In this document: positions 20,618-22,051 of the stretch, in pieces
Layout: each line of letters begins with the position of its first letter
Numbering within the stretch: position 1 is the first letter of the stretch
Source of the DNA: JBBQVS01 sp038211295
GTDB lineage: Bacteria; Chloroflexota; Ktedonobacteria; Ktedonobacterales; Ktedonobacteraceae
DNA length: 22,051 nt
Direction: 5' to 3'
NCBI GenBank assembly: GCA_038211295.1
Contig: JBBQVS010000070.1
Location: 1 to 22,051 of the forward strand
The notes under the pieces: model-generated
What the model was told of the DNA's origin: nothing
What the model saw: only the letters and a program-made list of their open reading frames with translations
Databases searched by the model: none
Position numbers and translations under genes: made by a program

Positions 20618-20782
20618 ATGCAACTATATCTTGTCGCTGCCTATGCTATCGCATGGCTTGGCCTCTTTCTCTATCTCACTGTTGTTGCGCTTCGCATTCG
20701 TGGCGTGAAAACAGAGTTGCTAGCCGTAGAAGAACTTGTTCGCGAACAACAGGCAAAACAGCAGCAAACACAAGAAAAATAA
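20618..20782 (+). CDS. ccmD: CcmD-like small membrane protein
   Basis: This 54-residue protein has one membrane helix (about 4-26), an RIRG positive stop, and an amphipathic, Gln/Glu/Lys-rich cytoplasmic tail. That size, topology and place directly after ccmC match CcmD, which keeps CcmE bound to the CcmABC complex and is required for release of holo-CcmE. ATG 20618 has AGAGGAA (20604-20610) 7 bases upstream; the longer frame from 20585 would overlap ccmC and has no ribosome site. CcmD sequences are too short and variable for certainty. Confidence 0.8.
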   Translation: MQLYLVAAYAIAWLGLFLYLTVVALRIRGVKTELLAVEELVREQQAKQQQTQEK

Positions 20783-20799
20783 GCTAAAAGGAAAAATAC

Positions 20800-21246
20800 A
20801 TGAATGTTAAAGAACGCATACAGGAAATGCCAGCGCATGAGAAGCAAGCCACATCTGTTGCCAATAGACAGCGTACCGCGCTGCTCGTGGTTGGGGATAT
20901 CCTGGTCTTTCTCATCTTCGCCGCGATTGGACGCCGTAGTCACAGTGAGGCGGGCAATGTTTTCGGTGTCGCCATCACCGCGTTACCGTTTGCCGCCGGA
21001 TGGTTTCTGGTCTCGCCGTTCGTGGGCGCGTTCAAGCGTGATATCGAGCGTACCCCCGGCAAAATGTCTCTGACAACTCTGCTCTCATGGTTTGCGGCCT
21101 GGCCCGTGGCCCTGCTCCTGCGGGGTATTTTTGTCGATAAGGGTGTACCGCCGCTCTCATTTGCGCTTGTCACGTTGATTACCAACATGATATTGTTGCA
21201 GGCGTGGCGAGTCCCCTTTGCTCTGTTCTTCCGCAAAAAGGGGTAG
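20800..21246 (+). CDS. DUF3054 family membrane protein
   Basis: This 148-residue membrane protein with four helices (about 26-44, 57-76, 92-108 and 115-137) matches the DUF3054 pattern: a GD pair at the start of helix 1 (32-33), an IGRRSH segment (43-48), and the TALPFAAGWFL helix (60-70). The family has no established function. It begins 17 bases after the ccmD stop with AAAGGAAA before the ATG, so it is probably the last gene of the maturation operon. I see no terminator after it. Confidence 0.78.
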   Translation: MNVKERIQEMPAHEKQATSVANRQRTALLVVGDILVFLIFAAIGRRSHSEAGNVFGVAITALPFAAGWFLVSPFVGAFKRDIERTPGKMSLTTLLSWFAAWPVALLLRGIFVDKGVPPLSFALVTLITNMILLQAWRVPFALFFRKKG

Positions 21247-21288
21247 GAAACGCATCTGCTTGATCGTTTATTCCAGATTGAGACGTGG

Positions 21289-21294
21289 TATAGT
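21289..21294 (+). promoter_or_regulatory. possible extended -10 promoter
   Basis: TGGTATAGT gives an extended -10 (TGn plus TATAGT, 21289-21294) about 50 bases before the next start codon, without a good -35 at 17 bases (the TTGATC at 21260-21265 is 23 bases away). It could give the following gene its own transcript. Confidence 0.4.
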
Positions 21295-21343
21295 GATAAC
21301 GCAATGTCATTGATTTTTCTTTGAACCTGAAAAGGAGTAGCAT

Positions 21344-21913
21344 ATGCGCTACCGCAACCGTGATCGTAGTCCCGCACGTCGGCTCAGCGGCCTTGTCTTT
21401 TTTGCTATTGTTCTGTTTGCTATCTTCGGACATGGTTTTGGAGTAGGCTTCTTACCTCTGTTGATGATAGGGCTTGCGATGGCGACGCTGATAGGCTCGT
21501 TTGGTACAATGAATCCTAGAGGATTGTATGGTGGTATGCAAAGTTTCGTTTGGTTCATGGGCCTCGCGCTGTGTTTTTCTATTGGCTTCTGGCCCTGGAT
21601 TATAATACCGATTGTTATTTCCGCTCTGCTTGGCATTTTTACGCGTTCAATTATCGCGGCCTTACTGGGTCTTAGCATATTTAGTGCGGCAAACGCAATG
21701 AATCAGCAGGCGCAACCAATGTATACGCCGCCTATGCAGCCCTACCAACCATATGGTGAAGGATATCAACCGCCTGTACAGGAGACGCCCGTGTATCAGG
21801 AGGGCAACATGCAGTACCCATACCCGACCACACCCTCCCCAACGGCATCATCGCAAGGCTATGAGCAACCGCAATCACAGTATCCACCGCAGGAGATGCC
21901 ACCTCAGCGATAG
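21344..21913 (+). CDS. membrane protein with Pro/Gln/Tyr-rich tail, unknown function
   Basis: I do not recognise a family. The 189-residue protein has a basic N-terminus (1-13), then three or four membrane helices (about 15-53, 67-95 and 101-116) with short connecting loops. A 70-residue soluble tail (120-189) follows that is low in complexity: mostly Pro, Gln, Tyr and Thr, with repeated PYQPY/YPYP/QYPP patches. Such tails are often disordered and sticky. ATG 21344 has AAAGGAG 7 bases upstream. It follows the DUF3054 gene after 97 bp and has a candidate promoter of its own, so it may not belong to the maturation operon. Confidence 0.7.
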   Translation: MRYRNRDRSPARRLSGLVFFAIVLFAIFGHGFGVGFLPLLMIGLAMATLIGSFGTMNPRGLYGGMQSFVWFMGLALCFSIGFWPWIIIPIVISALLGIFTRSIIAALLGLSIFSAANAMNQQAQPMYTPPMQPYQPYGEGYQPPVQETPVYQEGNMQYPYPTTPSPTASSQGYEQPQSQYPPQEMPPQR

Positions 21914-21973
21914 CGGCCTAAGTTTCCTTTGATTTTCAGGTAGACAAGCTCCTCTTTGAGATAGTTTATTCAA

Positions 21974-22019
21974 TGTCGCAGAAGACCCCTAGCTTCGAGC
22001 TATGGGGATGAATGCGACA
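21974..22019. other. long two-part stem-loop at the window edge
   Basis: TGTCGCA (21974-21980) pairs with TGCGACA (22013-22019). Inside lie CCCC (21986-21989) with GGGG (22004-22007) and TAGCT (21990-21994) with AGCTA (21998-22002), closing a TCG loop, with one bulged T. No T-run follows, so a terminator role is uncertain. A perfect TTGACA (22029-22034) lies 10 bases beyond, possibly the -35 of a promoter cut by the window end. Confidence 0.55.
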
Positions 22020-22051
22020 ACTGTACCCTTGACATACATCTATACAATATG

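Noticed and set aside
1..22051. tRNA genes, CRISPR arrays, insertion sequences and long direct repeats
   Set aside because: Reading both strands I found no cloverleaf with a CCA-type acceptor, no regularly spaced repeats, and no transposase-like protein. The short gaps between genes leave little room for them.

Overview
The window is one end of an aerobic-respiration gene island from a Gram-positive-type (monoderm) bacterium, most likely a member of the Chloroflexota and possibly class Ktedonobacteria. This is inferred from the gene content and from protein style, not from a marker gene. Points in favour are a lipoprotein CoxB fused to cytochrome c, a complete membrane-bound System I (Ccm) cytochrome c maturation operon in an organism that uses lipoproteins, a thioredoxin of the ResA type, a MalEFG-like ABC operon without its own ATPase, and moderate GC content. 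There is no rRNA, tRNA, CRISPR array or insertion sequence that I can recognise.

Layout. (1) Positions 1-4907 (+): a caa3-type cytochrome c oxidase operon: ctaG (5' end cut by the window), coxB with a fused cytochrome c domain, coxA, a small subunit IV-like gene, and coxC. It is closed by a very strong intrinsic terminator. (2) 5038-8418 (+): a small zinc-ribbon/one-TM protein of unknown function; a soluble PAS-histidine kinase-receiver-winged-helix protein that packs a whole two-component system into one chain; and a receiver domain fused to a two-helix membrane tail that resembles the small oxidase subunit encoded 4 kb upstream. (3) 8674-12059 (-): a sugar-type ABC importer operon (lipoprotein binding protein and two permeases), transcribed the other way, with a clear promoter, a LacI-family operator and two large stem-loops between the binding-protein gene and the permease genes. 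(4) 12370-21246 (+): a tightly packed cytochrome c maturation operon in the order resA-like, CopD-like membrane protein, ccmE, ccmF, ccmH, ccmI-like, a large unknown membrane-anchored protein, ccmA, ccmB, ccmC, ccmD-like and a DUF3054 protein. Many junctions overlap by 1-14 bases. (5) 21344-21913 (+): a membrane protein with a Pro/Gln/Tyr-rich tail behind its own promoter, then a long stem-loop at the window edge.

How it fits together. CcmABCD would deliver haem to CcmE, and CcmF/CcmH/CcmI with the ResA-like thioredoxin would attach it to apocytochromes. The CoxB cytochrome c domain (CATCH motif) encoded at the other end of the window is an obvious client. CtaG and possibly the CopD-like protein concern copper supply for CuA/CuB. 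The two regulator genes lie between the oxidase operon and the rest, and one carries an oxidase-subunit-like membrane tail, so I infer that they sense or control the respiratory chain.

The most unusual items are the receiver/oxidase-subunit-IV-like fusion, the one-piece kinase-regulator whose receiver has Ser in place of the phospho-accepting Asp, the Cys/Phe-type CcmE that coexists with a CcmH, and the unassigned protein embedded between ccmI and ccmA that shares a short C-terminal helical module with its CcmI-like neighbour.
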